Notes under the pieces: generated by a model
Told to the model about the DNA's origin: nothing
The model's input: the letters and a program-made list of their open reading frames with translations, nothing else
The model's database searches: none
Made by a program: the position numbers and the translations under genes
DNA from: Verrucomicrobiota bacterium
GTDB taxonomy: Bacteria > Verrucomicrobiota > Verrucomicrobiia > Verrucomicrobiales > Verrucomicrobiaceae
Length of the DNA stretch: 64,000 nt
Direction: 5' to 3'
Assembly: GCA_017301975.1 (NCBI GenBank)
Contig: JAFLEI010000008.1
Coordinates: 1-64,000, forward strand
In this document: one piece after another, positions 8,396 through 15,749 of the stretch
How positions within the stretch are numbered: position 1 is the stretch's first letter
How the letters are laid out: every line of letters begins with the position of its first letter

Positions 8396-8722
8396 ATGAC
8401 AGCACTGCTTTCCGAGTGGTCTCCCAGCCGCCCCGACTGGTTTCGAAATGAGGATCAGCTGGACCGTGTAAGAGCGGCCCTGCATTCCAGATTCGCAGAC
8501 GTCCGCGATCAGGAAGAATGTCGCTACCTCATGCGGCTCTGGTGGCATTTGGATACGACCACCTCAGAGGTCTCATATGATGAGCTTGCACAGGTAGTAT
8601 CCCCACAAAAGCTTCGCAGGCTGGATCAGCTCTTCGACTTCATGGCCGTAAGAAACTATGACGCCATCGACGATTGGATTTCCAGTGTTACACGAGAAAT
8701 GATCGAGACACTCGATCGCTAG
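8396..8722 (+). CDS. Hypothetical protein, 108 residues
   Basis: The frame is open further upstream, but that part overlaps the DUF1080 gene and is low-complexity Arg/Pro-rich shadow sequence. The ATG at 8396 gives a balanced soluble protein beginning MTALLSEWSPSRPDWF. It is acidic and aromatic-rich, probably helical (QEECRYLMRLWWHLDT, RRLDQLFDFMAVRNYDAIDD), and has no signal peptide or membrane segment. I do not recognise it. Its size and composition resemble small helical orphan or immunity-like proteins, but nothing beside it supports such a role. Confidence 0.6.
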   Translation: MTALLSEWSPSRPDWFRNEDQLDRVRAALHSRFADVRDQEECRYLMRLWWHLDTTTSEVSYDELAQVVSPQKLRRLDQLFDFMAVRNYDAIDDWISSVTREMIETLDR

Positions 8723-8778
8723 ATTCGAAAATGGGCTTGCTCCGCTAGGCAAACTCGAACGACACCTGAAGTGCACTC

Positions 8779-8847
8779 AGGCGAAGCAAAGTAGCCCTGT
8801 TTCTGTGGAACAAGGGGCCGCTCCGCCTGCTCCCTGACGCTTAACCA
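8779..8847 (+). repeat. Dispersed repeat family B, copy 2
   Basis: About 69 bases starting GGCGAAGCAAAGTAGCC and ending CTCCCTGACGCTTAACCAC, closely matching the copy at 5941-6007. The central hairpin is less perfect here (CCCTGTTTC against GGAACAAGGG). It lies between the convergent ends of the small hypothetical gene and the ABC-F gene. Confidence 0.7.
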
Positions 8848-8868
8848 CGTGAAACAAAACGGCCTCCC

Positions 8869-10776
8869 TCACCCCCCACACGCCGCCTTGATCTCCTCCA
8901 GCTCCGCCCACCGCGCAAACTTCCCCTCCAGCTCATGCTTCTTCGCATCCAGCTTCGCGATGTAGTCATTCGTCCCCGCCCCCAGCTTCACAAACGTCTC
9001 CGGGTTGCTCAGCTCGGCCTCCATCGCCGCGATCTCGCTCTCCAGCGTCGCCATCGCCGCCTCGCACTCCGCCAGCTCCCGCTGCTCCTTTTGCGACATC
9101 TTCTTCGGCTTCGCGTTTCCGCCCGCCGCAGCAGCTGCAGGCTTCTCCTTCTTCACCGCCGCATTCACCATCGCCAGCTCCGCCGCCGCCTTCGCCGCAC
9201 GCTTCTCCTGGTAGTAGCTGTAGTTCCCCGCGCATTCATGGATGCGCCCCTGGCCCTCAAACGCGATCAACCGGTCGCAAACCCGGTCTAGGAAATACCG
9301 GTCATGGCTCACCACCAGCACGCAGCCCTTGAAGGAAAGAATCGCCTCCTCCAGCACCCGCATCGTCTGCAGATCCAGATCATTCGTCGGCTCATCCAAA
9401 ATCAAAAAATTGCCACCCCGCCGCAGGATCTTCGCCAGCAGCACGCGGCTCTGCTCCCCACCACTCAGCTCCTTCACCCGCATCGTCACACGCTCATCCG
9501 TGAAAAGGAATCGCCGCAGGTAGGTGCGCACATGCATCTTCTCCGGCCCAAACTGCACAAACTCAGACATCGGCCCCGCCACCTCCTCCATCACGCTGTT
9601 CTCCGGGTTCAGCAGCAGTCGCTGCTGATCCACATAGTTAAACACCGTGCGCTTGCCAATCGTGACCTTCCCCTCGTTCGGTGCCTGCTGCCCCATCAGC
9701 ATCCGCAGCAGCGTCGTCTTGCCCAAGCCATTGCGCCCGATGATCCCCGTGCACGTCCCCGCTTCAAAGCTCAGATTCAGATGACTGAACAACCACCGGT
9801 CGTTGATGTGCGCGCCGATCTCCACCGCATCGATGATCGTGTTCGCCAGCGCAGTCGCCGGCGGAATGATCAAATCCATCACCAGCTCCGCCTCAGGCGC
9901 GTCGATGGCCGCCACACGGTCATACTCATCCAGTCGTGATCTCTGCTTCGTGCCCCGGCCTCTCACACCCGCACGCACAAACTCCAGCTCATGCCGCAGA
10001 AAGCTCTGCCGCCTTCTTTCGGAATTCGCCTCTACCGACTCACGGATCGCCTTGCTCTCCAAAAAGTCACTGTAGTTCCCCGGATGACTGTAAATCCGGC
10101 TGTCATCGATCTCAATGATCCGCGTCGCCACCCGGTCCAAAAAGTACCGGTCATGCGTCACAAACAGCACCGCACCCGTGAAGTCCCGCAGGAAAATCTC
10201 CAGCCATTCGATCGACTCCGCATCCAGATGGTTCGTCGGTTCGTCCAGCAGCAGCAGATCCGGCTGCGACACCAGCGCCCGCGCCAGCGCCACCCGCCGC
10301 TTCTCACCACCAGAAAGCCCTTTCACAATGCGATCCGCCGCCGGCAGCCCCAGCTCATTCATCGCCGTGCTGATCCGCGTCTCCACGCCCCAGCCATCAT
10401 GCAGCTGGATGTGATGCAGCAAATCATCCTCCTGGTCCCCCTTGTAGTCGCCAGACTCGTAGCGCTCCACCATCTCCAGCAGCGCGGCAGCACCCGCCCG
10501 CACGTTGTCGATCACGCTCGCCTCATCATCCAGCACAAACTCCTGCGCCAGATGGCTCACAATGATCCCATTCCTCCGCGAGATCGTCCCGCTGTCCGGC
10601 TTCTCCGTCCCCACCAGGATGCGCATCAGACTCGTCTTTCCCGAGCCATTCCGCCCCACCAGCCCCAGCTTCTCACCCTCATGAATGCTCATCGTCGCAT
10701 CATTAAATACCTGCTGCAGCCCAAATTGAAGGCGCAGGTCTTTGGCGGAAACGACAGCAGGAGTAATAGGAGACAT
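8869..10776 (-). CDS. ABC-F family ATPase (Uup-like)
   Basis: A 635-residue soluble protein with two ABC ATPase domains and no membrane segments. ABC-F proteins bind the ribosomal E site to relieve stalled translation or confer antibiotic resistance. Domain 1 has Walker A GLVGRNGSGKTSLMRIL, signature LSGGEKRRVALARAL and Walker B LLLLDEPTNHLD. Domain 2 has GIIGRNGLGKTTLLRML, LSGGEQSRVLLAKIL and FLILDEPTNDLD. A Lys/Glu-rich C-terminal coiled coil (about 545-630) fits the Uup branch, though Uup assignment by eye is not certain. Both ATPase sites look intact. It is a single-gene unit. Confidence 0.9.
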   Translation of the reverse strand: MSPITPAVVSAKDLRLQFGLQQVFNDATMSIHEGEKLGLVGRNGSGKTSLMRILVGTEKPDSGTISRRNGIIVSHLAQEFVLDDEASVIDNVRAGAAALLEMVERYESGDYKGDQEDDLLHHIQLHDGWGVETRISTAMNELGLPAADRIVKGLSGGEKRRVALARALVSQPDLLLLDEPTNHLDAESIEWLEIFLRDFTGAVLFVTHDRYFLDRVATRIIEIDDSRIYSHPGNYSDFLESKAIRESVEANSERRRQSFLRHELEFVRAGVRGRGTKQRSRLDEYDRVAAIDAPEAELVMDLIIPPATALANTIIDAVEIGAHINDRWLFSHLNLSFEAGTCTGIIGRNGLGKTTLLRMLMGQQAPNEGKVTIGKRTVFNYVDQQRLLLNPENSVMEEVAGPMSEFVQFGPEKMHVRTYLRRFLFTDERVTMRVKELSGGEQSRVLLAKILRRGGNFLILDEPTNDLDLQTMRVLEEAILSFKGCVLVVSHDRYFLDRVCDRLIAFEGQGRIHECAGNYSYYQEKRAAKAAAELAMVNAAVKKEKPAAAAAGGNAKPKKMSQKEQRELAECEAAMATLESEIAAMEAELSNPETFVKLGAGTNDYIAKLDAKKHELEGKFARWAELEEIKAACGG

Positions 10777-10966
10777 GATTTGGGGGGCGGATCAGATAGC
10801 ACGGTCTCCCTCTCCCTGCGACAGATTCCCTTCATCCACTCCACATTCCGCGTTCTGCATTCAGGCATCAAAGCGTCCAAATCATGGCTCAATGAGGACT
10901 TTAACACCCGGAAACCAATGCAGGTCCGGCGTTGAAATGTCTCACCTGAGCCGTTATTCTTTCCCC

Positions 10967-11137
10967 ATGAGTTTCACCGCCGTTTATGAACCTGCCGCCG
11001 AGGGCGGCTTCACCTGCTGGGTGGAGGAAATTCCTGCCGCCATCTCCGAGGGCGTTACCATCGAGGAAGCGGAAAGCAATCTCATGGAAGCTTTGAAGCT
11101 CGTGCAGGAATGCCAGCCCTGCATGGCGCTCAGTTAG
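10967..11137 (+). CDS. Orphan HicB-family antitoxin-like protein, short
   Basis: A 56-residue protein that begins MSFTAVYEPAAEGGFTCWVE and continues EEIPAAISEGVTIEEAESNL, the characteristic HicB fold. HicB proteins usually neutralise the HicA mRNA nuclease. The C-terminus ends abruptly (VQECQPCMALS) where relatives carry a further helix or DNA-binding part. I find no HicA-like frame in the gaps on either side. Either this is a free-standing HicB-like domain or a decayed toxin-antitoxin remnant. The frame is open a little upstream, but the ATG at 10967 matches where family members start. Confidence 0.65.
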   Translation: MSFTAVYEPAAEGGFTCWVEEIPAAISEGVTIEEAESNLMEALKLVQECQPCMALS

Positions 11138-11465
11138 ATGCGGTGAGTCATTCGTTTTTGCCCGCCAATTGCGAGACCTGGCGGCTTGCTAAAGCCATCT
11201 CACGCGAGATCATTGCTGACCGATAGCGAGCCCTCACCAGCCCCAAAGGGGCTGCGGATTATAGCCCAGGGTCAGCCGAGCCTAAGCGAGGCGACCCTGG
11301 GTCATGGAACCTCACCGGGAAGCAAACCCAATGCATCGCCACATCCCATGCCTACCAGCAGCGTCTGCAAAGAGTCCCGCCACACGCCCGCACCTTGATC
11401 AGACAGCGCTCCAATACCCGCACAACCCGGATGCCCGCTTAACGGACTGCCATTTAGTTCCTCCC
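11138..11465. other. Intergenic stretch holding repeat family A copy 1
   Basis: This region lies between the HicB-like gene and the GDPD gene. No gene was recognised. Its main content is the structured repeat at 11235-11384. Confidence 0.6.
11235..11384 (+). repeat. Dispersed structured repeat family A, copy 1
   Basis: About 150 bases, starting CACCAGCCCCAAAGGGGCTG. They contain two hairpins: CAGCCCC/GGGGCTG around AAA, and CCCAGGGTC/GACCCTGGG around an internal GAGCCTAAGCGAG. Downstream shared blocks are CCGGGAAGCAAACCCA and CCAGCAGCGTCTGCAAA. A second copy lies at 19029-19182 on the same strand. The second hairpin keeps pairing in both copies although its bases differ. Confidence 0.75.
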
Positions 11466-12251
11466 TCACCTCAGCGCCTCCCTCACCATCACCGGATCAT
11501 CCGTCGTGATCCCGTCCACCCCCAGCGCTGCAAACTTCTTCACATCCGCCGCCTTGTTCACCGTCCACACATAAAGCCCAAAGCCCGCATCGCGGATCTG
11601 CTTCACCATCGCCTCATCCCACGGAAAATCACTCGTCCCCAGATCCAGTCCATCCAGCTTGTCTGCCTTCGTATCTGCGATCAGCTGCGTCAGATCCGTC
11701 ATCTTCTTCTCTTTCGTCTTCCCAGACGCCAGCCGGTAAACCTTCATCCACGGCATCGCCTTCTTCGACTCCGCCGCTGCCCCGCGATTGAACGCGATGA
11801 TCACCAGCTGCGCCGCGCGATCCTTCATCGGCTCCAAAATCCGCTTCAGCTCCGGCACGATCTCCGCCCCGCACTTCACCTCAATAAAAAACCGCTGCTT
11901 GCCCACGGGCATCGTCGCCAGCGCCTGCTCCAGCGTCGGAATCTTCTCACTCGCCCACTCCTTGCCCTTCCACGATCCCGCATCCAGCGCCGTCAGCTCC
12001 GCCTGTTTCGCCGTCGCCACATCCAGCTTCACGCCCGTCGTCCGCTTCGCGTCCTTGTCATGGATCACCGCCGTCTTCCCGTCTGCGGTCAGGTACACAT
12101 CCAGCTCGCACGCATCCGTCTGATTCTTCCACGCCAGATCAAAAGCCCCGAGCGTGTTCTCCGGCGCACGCGCGGAAAACCCGCGATGCGCGACGATTTC
12201 AACAGCGTGGACGGACATGGCGGAAAGGAGGAAAAATGCGGCGAACTTCAT
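11466..12251 (-). CDS. Glycerophosphodiester phosphodiesterase, secreted
   Basis: This enzyme hydrolyses glycerophosphodiesters to glycerol-3-phosphate and an alcohol. From the ATG at 12251 the 261-residue protein has a signal peptide (MKFAAFFLLSAMSVHA) and then the GDPD TIM barrel. Key residues are His22-Arg23 in IVAHRGFSARAPENT, Glu49 and Asp51 in CELDVYL for metal binding, and His64-Asp65 in AVIHDKDAKR. FFIEVKCG and the closing DGITTDDPVMVREAL also fit. A start at 12279 is possible and would add ten residues. The gene is divergent from the phosphodiesterase at 12298 with a very short gap, so they probably share a promoter region and both release phosphate from organic esters. Confidence 0.88.
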   Translation of the reverse strand: MKFAAFFLLSAMSVHAVEIVAHRGFSARAPENTLGAFDLAWKNQTDACELDVYLTADGKTAVIHDKDAKRTTGVKLDVATAKQAELTALDAGSWKGKEWASEKIPTLEQALATMPVGKQRFFIEVKCGAEIVPELKRILEPMKDRAAQLVIIAFNRGAAAESKKAMPWMKVYRLASGKTKEKKMTDLTQLIADTKADKLDGLDLGTSDFPWDEAMVKQIRDAGFGLYVWTVNKAADVKKFAALGVDGITTDDPVMVREALR

Positions 12252-12297
12252 GAGGGAGAAAGCAAACGACACAAGCATCCGTAACCCTTCGCCCCAA

Positions 12298-13683
12298 ATG
12301 AAATTTTGTTTCCTGCTCGTCATCAGCATCATCATTGTTCGCACGCTGACGTCCTGCTCCAAGTCGCCTTCGACCAATCCGAAGGACCAGCACGTCATCC
12401 TCATCAGCCTTGATGGCTTCCCCGCATGGCTCTGGAATGATGAATCGCTGCAGATCCCCAATCTGCGCAAGCTCGCCGCCGAAGGTGCCAGCACCAAGGC
12501 CATGACCGTCAGCAATCCCTCCATCACCTGGATCAATCACACCACCCTCGTCACCGGCGTGGAGCCCCGCAAGCACGGCGTCCTCTTCAATGGACTCCTA
12601 GTCCGCCAGGGAGATAACAAACCGCCAAAGATCGAGCAGTGGGCCGACAAAACCAGGCTCGTCTTCGCCCCCACCCTCTACGACATCGCCCATGACGCCG
12701 GCCTCACCACCGCCGAGTCCGACTGGGTCGCCGTCACCAAAGCCAAGACCATCGACTGGAGCTTCGCCGAACTCCCAGACGCCGAAGGCAAAGTCGAAAA
12801 AGAAATGATCGCAGCCGGCGAGATCAAGCCCCAGGACATCGCCTGGATGCAGCTCGGCCCCCAGCGCAAAAGCGTCACCTTCCTCGACAACATGTGGACC
12901 AAGGCCGCCATCCACATCTTCAAGACCCACAAGCCCAACCTGCTGCTCTATCACACCCTCAACACCGACTCCACCCATCACACCTACGGCCCCGGTTCCA
13001 TGGCCAGCTACACCGCGCTCGCCTACACCGACCGCCTCGTCGGCGACCTCGTCAAAGCCGTCGAAGACAGCGGCCTGCGCGACAGCACCACCTTCATCAT
13101 CGCCACCGATCACGGCTTCAAAAAAGTCACGAAGATCATCCTTCCCAACGTCGAGCTGAAAAAAGCCGGACTCGCCCAAGGTCTCGGCCCCACCATCAAC
13201 ACCTGCGACGCCTACTCCATGACCCAGGGCGGCATGGCCTTCGTTTACATCACCAATCCCGCCCGCAAAGCCGAGCTCCTCCCGCAGCTCAAAGAAATGT
13301 TCGCCAAGACCGAAGGCGTGGACCGCGTCATCGACGGCAAAGACGGCCACACCCTCGGCATGCCCATTCCCGAAGAAAACCCCGGCATGGGAGATCTCGT
13401 CCTCTATGCCAAACCCGGCTACGCCTTCAAAAACGACGCCGGTGGTGACGCCACCGTCACCCCCTCCGTCAACTACGCCGGCACCCACGGTTATTTGAAC
13501 ACCGACCCCGAACTCGACGGCATCTTCATCGCCAGCGGCCGCGGCATCAAAAAAGGCATCGTCCTCGATCGGATGGCCAACCTCGACGTCGCCCCCACCA
13601 TCGCCAAACTCATGAGCCTCAAGCTCCCCAATGCCGACGGCCGCGTCCTCGACGAAATCCTAATTTCCGCCGACAAGAAATAA
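12298..13683 (+). CDS. Alkaline phosphatase superfamily, type I phosphodiesterase/nucleotide pyrophosphatase lipoprotein
   Basis: A 461-residue protein of the NPP branch of the alkaline phosphatase superfamily, which cleaves phosphodiester or pyrophosphate bonds with two zinc ions. The N-terminus MKFCFLLVISIIIVRTLTSC is a lipoprotein signal with lipobox LTSC. HVILISLDGFPAWLW carries the first metal Asp. The nucleophile region is NPSITWINHTTLVTGVEP. Metal ligands lie in NTDSTHHTYGPG and IIATDHGFKK, with a late His in YAGTHGYLNTDPELDG. I chose the ATG at 12298 because it starts the signal peptide; the frame runs open further upstream. The neighbouring divergent GDPD suggests a joint phosphate-scavenging role. 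Confidence 0.85.
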   Translation: MKFCFLLVISIIIVRTLTSCSKSPSTNPKDQHVILISLDGFPAWLWNDESLQIPNLRKLAAEGASTKAMTVSNPSITWINHTTLVTGVEPRKHGVLFNGLLVRQGDNKPPKIEQWADKTRLVFAPTLYDIAHDAGLTTAESDWVAVTKAKTIDWSFAELPDAEGKVEKEMIAAGEIKPQDIAWMQLGPQRKSVTFLDNMWTKAAIHIFKTHKPNLLLYHTLNTDSTHHTYGPGSMASYTALAYTDRLVGDLVKAVEDSGLRDSTTFIIATDHGFKKVTKIILPNVELKKAGLAQGLGPTINTCDAYSMTQGGMAFVYITNPARKAELLPQLKEMFAKTEGVDRVIDGKDGHTLGMPIPEENPGMGDLVLYAKPGYAFKNDAGGDATVTPSVNYAGTHGYLNTDPELDGIFIASGRGIKKGIVLDRMANLDVAPTIAKLMSLKLPNADGRVLDEILISADKK

Positions 13684-13803
13684 TTATACTGCCGCGCATC
13701 ATAAACTTTCTTTTTGAAAAGATGCCCTTCCAACTGCTGCATGGCCTCCCGAGGCAGGGACGCCCGCACAGAGCCGGTGCTGCGATGCCGCGGATCGACA
13801 CAT

Positions 13804-13858
13804 CAGCGCTCCCAGCAAAGAACTGCGCGCCGTACGGGAGTCCGGGCTGGGAGCGCTG
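13804..13858. repeat. 13-bp perfect inverted repeat
   Basis: The left arm CAGCGCTCCCAGC (13804-13816) is the exact reverse complement of GCTGGGAGCGCTG (13846-13858), with a 29-base loop. The right arm overlaps the next hairpin, so the segment can fold in two alternative ways. Confidence 0.7.
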
Positions 13859-13878
13859 GTTTTTAACCGGCTCTGGGA
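13847..13878 (+). repeat. REP-like hairpin family C, copy 1
   Basis: The sequence runs CTGGGAGCGCTGG, then a T-rich turn, then AACCGGCTCTGGGA. It matches the copy at 14348-14378 in flanks and position of the turn, while the stem bases differ (TGGTT/AACCG here, CGATA/TATCG there). Confidence 0.65.
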
Positions 13879-14083
13879 GCTCCGCCACACGAACACGCGC
13901 CGCATTTCAATCATACCGGCATGCAGCATCACTTTCATTTGAGGCGGCACACTTTTAAAGATTGGTGATGCACGGCAGTATAACTGCTCATCGCAGCAGA
14001 GATCGACACTAATGGACTAAAGCTCACTCAGGGAAGCGCATGCATCTCGGCATTTAGCACCGGAGACAAAAGACTTTAGGAGC

Positions 14084-14099
14084 GCGGAATTTATTCCGC
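14084..14099. repeat. Short perfect palindromic hairpin
   Basis: GCGGAAT and ATTCCGC flank TT, a 7-base perfect stem within the gene-free region. It could be a REP-type element. Confidence 0.5.
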
Positions 14100-14226
14100 A
14101 GCAGGTCGCAATTTCGAGCGCGTGAAGCTGGGCTTTAAGCATCCCAAACAGGCCGGTTCTGGAACGTGAATGCGGCGCGAATGAAATGCGAAGGGCATTT
14201 GCTCCCGGAGGGAGTACGGAACGTAG

Positions 14227-14265
14227 CCGGTGGTGAAGCGAGGCTTGCCCAGCGAGAACCACCGG
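14227..14265 (+). repeat. Hairpin with 8-bp stem
   Basis: The arms CCGGTGGT (14227-14234) and ACCACCGG (14258-14265) enclose a loop containing AAGCGAGGC. The layout is like the second hairpin of repeat family A, including a GCGAG loop motif, so it may be a related family. Confidence 0.55.
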
Positions 14266-14347
14266 ACCACGCCCATGACATCATTCTCATCAGAGCCGCA
14301 TGCCGGAGGTATGCGAGAAGCGTTCTGCCTCCTGTGGAGGCTCATTG

Positions 14348-14378
14348 CTGGGAGCGCCGATATTTTATCGGCTCTGGG
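14348..14378 (+). repeat. REP-like hairpin family C, copy 2
   Basis: CTGGGAGCGCCGATA, then a short T-rich turn, then TATCGGCTCTGGG. It is the sister of 13847-13878 with the stem changed on both sides, so pairing is retained. Confidence 0.65.
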
Positions 14379-14734
14379 CGAACGTCCCTGCTGCGCCCTT
14401 CCCCACATACTCCGCCGAAACACAACGCACATTCACATCATAACCCCACCACACTTCATTCGAATCTACCCCTCTTCCCATTCCTTTGCCAAAAACAAAC
14501 GCCTCCTCTCGCCCACAACCCACTCACACCCCACCCATCCCTCAGGTGCATTTTAGATGCATCCTTATGCGCCTTCAACCGCCACCCCCTGACAGATTCA
14601 AACACCCCCACCTGTAACCTCCCCCGTCATCCCCCTCACCATGTCCCCTTGTGAGGCACTCCCAGCACACCCGCCCGCAAGAAACTCCCCCGCCACCACG
14701 TTTCTACCCGTGCAACCACTTTAGCATATAGAAA

Positions 14735-15574
14735 ATGCCCGCCACCCGCTCACCCCGCCGCCAGCCAAGGACCAAGCCAAAACCCAAGGCCCCCGTCCAC
14801 GACTCCGGCTTCAGCACCCCCAGTCTCGACCGCGCCCTGGCCGTGCTCCAATGCCTCGGCGGTCATCCCCTCGGCCTCACTCTTTCCGAAATCGCCGCAG
14901 ATCTAAAACTCTCCGTCAATTTCGTCTACCGCGTCACCCAGTCCCTCGTCTCCCACGGCTACCTCGTGCGCGATGCCGAAAAACGCTTCAGCGTCGGCTC
15001 CGCCATGCTCAAACTCTGCCAGCCCGTCATCGATGACATCCCCCTCACCGAGGCCGCTCTCCCCGCCATGCGCTGGCTCAGTGATCAAACCGGTGAAGCC
15101 ACCCACCTCGGCATCCTCAGCGGCTTCGAAGGCATCGTGCTCGAGCGCGTCATCGGCCGCGCCATGATCAAATTCTACGTCGAGCGCGGCACCCGCTTCC
15201 CCATTCACACCAGCGGCCCCGGCAAGGCGATGCTCGCCTTCAAACCCGAACCCGAGCGCGACGAAATCATCGCTGGAATGAAGTTCGAACGCTTCCAGCC
15301 CTGGACCATTTCAAACCGCAAAGACTTCCTCAAGTGCCTCGATGAAGTCCGCATCAACGGCTTTGCCACGGATGTCGGCGAACACCTCGAAGGCCACCAC
15401 TGCCTCGCCGCCCCCATCTTCGATGCCGAAGGAAACGCCATCGCCTCCCTCTGGATCACCGGCCCCAGCCAGCGTCTGAGCGAAGACCGCATGACCAAAC
15501 TCGCCGCAGTAGTGAAAAAAGCCGGCGACATCGCCACCACAGCCCTGCGTGGAGGCGCCCTAGGCCGTGGTTGA
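14735..15574 (+). CDS. IclR-family transcriptional regulator
   Basis: A 279-residue DNA-binding regulator. After a basic Pro/Lys-rich N-terminal extension (about 1-25) comes the IclR winged helix-turn-helix at about 30-90 (SLDRALAVLQCLGG, LTLSEIAADLKLSVNFVYRV, GYLVRDAEKRFSVGSAML). The C-terminal effector-binding GAF-like domain covers about 105-275, with the usual GPGKAMLAF. IclR proteins commonly control uptake and breakdown of aromatic or sugar-acid substrates and often their own gene. The next gene on the strand is the DUF1592 cytochrome, a possible target, but a hairpin and 175 bases separate them. The effector is unknown. Confidence 0.88.
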   Translation: MPATRSPRRQPRTKPKPKAPVHDSGFSTPSLDRALAVLQCLGGHPLGLTLSEIAADLKLSVNFVYRVTQSLVSHGYLVRDAEKRFSVGSAMLKLCQPVIDDIPLTEAALPAMRWLSDQTGEATHLGILSGFEGIVLERVIGRAMIKFYVERGTRFPIHTSGPGKAMLAFKPEPERDEIIAGMKFERFQPWTISNRKDFLKCLDEVRINGFATDVGEHLEGHHCLAAPIFDAEGNAIASLWITGPSQRLSEDRMTKLAAVVKKAGDIATTALRGGALGRG

Positions 15575-15638
15575 AAGCTTCCACGTGGGGTCAGTCCGCA
15601 GAACGGTGCAGATCGCGCCAGCGTCCTGGAGTGCTCCA

Positions 15639-15689
15639 GTCCTCTGGAGCTTTCCGCACGCCATGGGACATTCGAAAGCTCCGGAGGAC
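15639..15689. repeat. 16-bp inverted repeat upstream of the DUF1592 gene
   Basis: GTCCTCTGGAGCTTTC (15639-15654) faces GAAAGCTCCGGAGGAC (15674-15689) with one mismatch and a 19-base loop. Further GGCGC/GCGCC pairing lies just outside. It may be a REP element, an attenuator or a terminator-like structure between the IclR gene and the cytochrome gene. Confidence 0.6.
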
Positions 15690-15749
15690 CGGCGCAGTCC
15701 AAAACGCAAAGCGCCGGTGCTGCCGAGGTTTCAAACACCGCCTGGTCGC

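Larger units (their letters stand above)
13684..14734. other. Gene-free, hairpin-rich 1 kb region
   Basis: No coding region could be supported on either strand. The first 700 bases carry a series of inverted repeats, listed separately at 13804, 13847, 14084, 14227 and 14348. The last 300 bases are pyrimidine-rich and mostly unstructured, with a short dyad around GATGCATC near 14550-14570. The IclR gene begins at the right end, so its promoter must lie here. The region behaves like a landing zone for several small repeat families. Confidence 0.6.

Noticed and set aside
10777-10966. A HicA toxin gene upstream of the HicB-like gene
   Set aside because: I read the gap in plus-strand frames and found no HicA-like sequence or conserved His motif.
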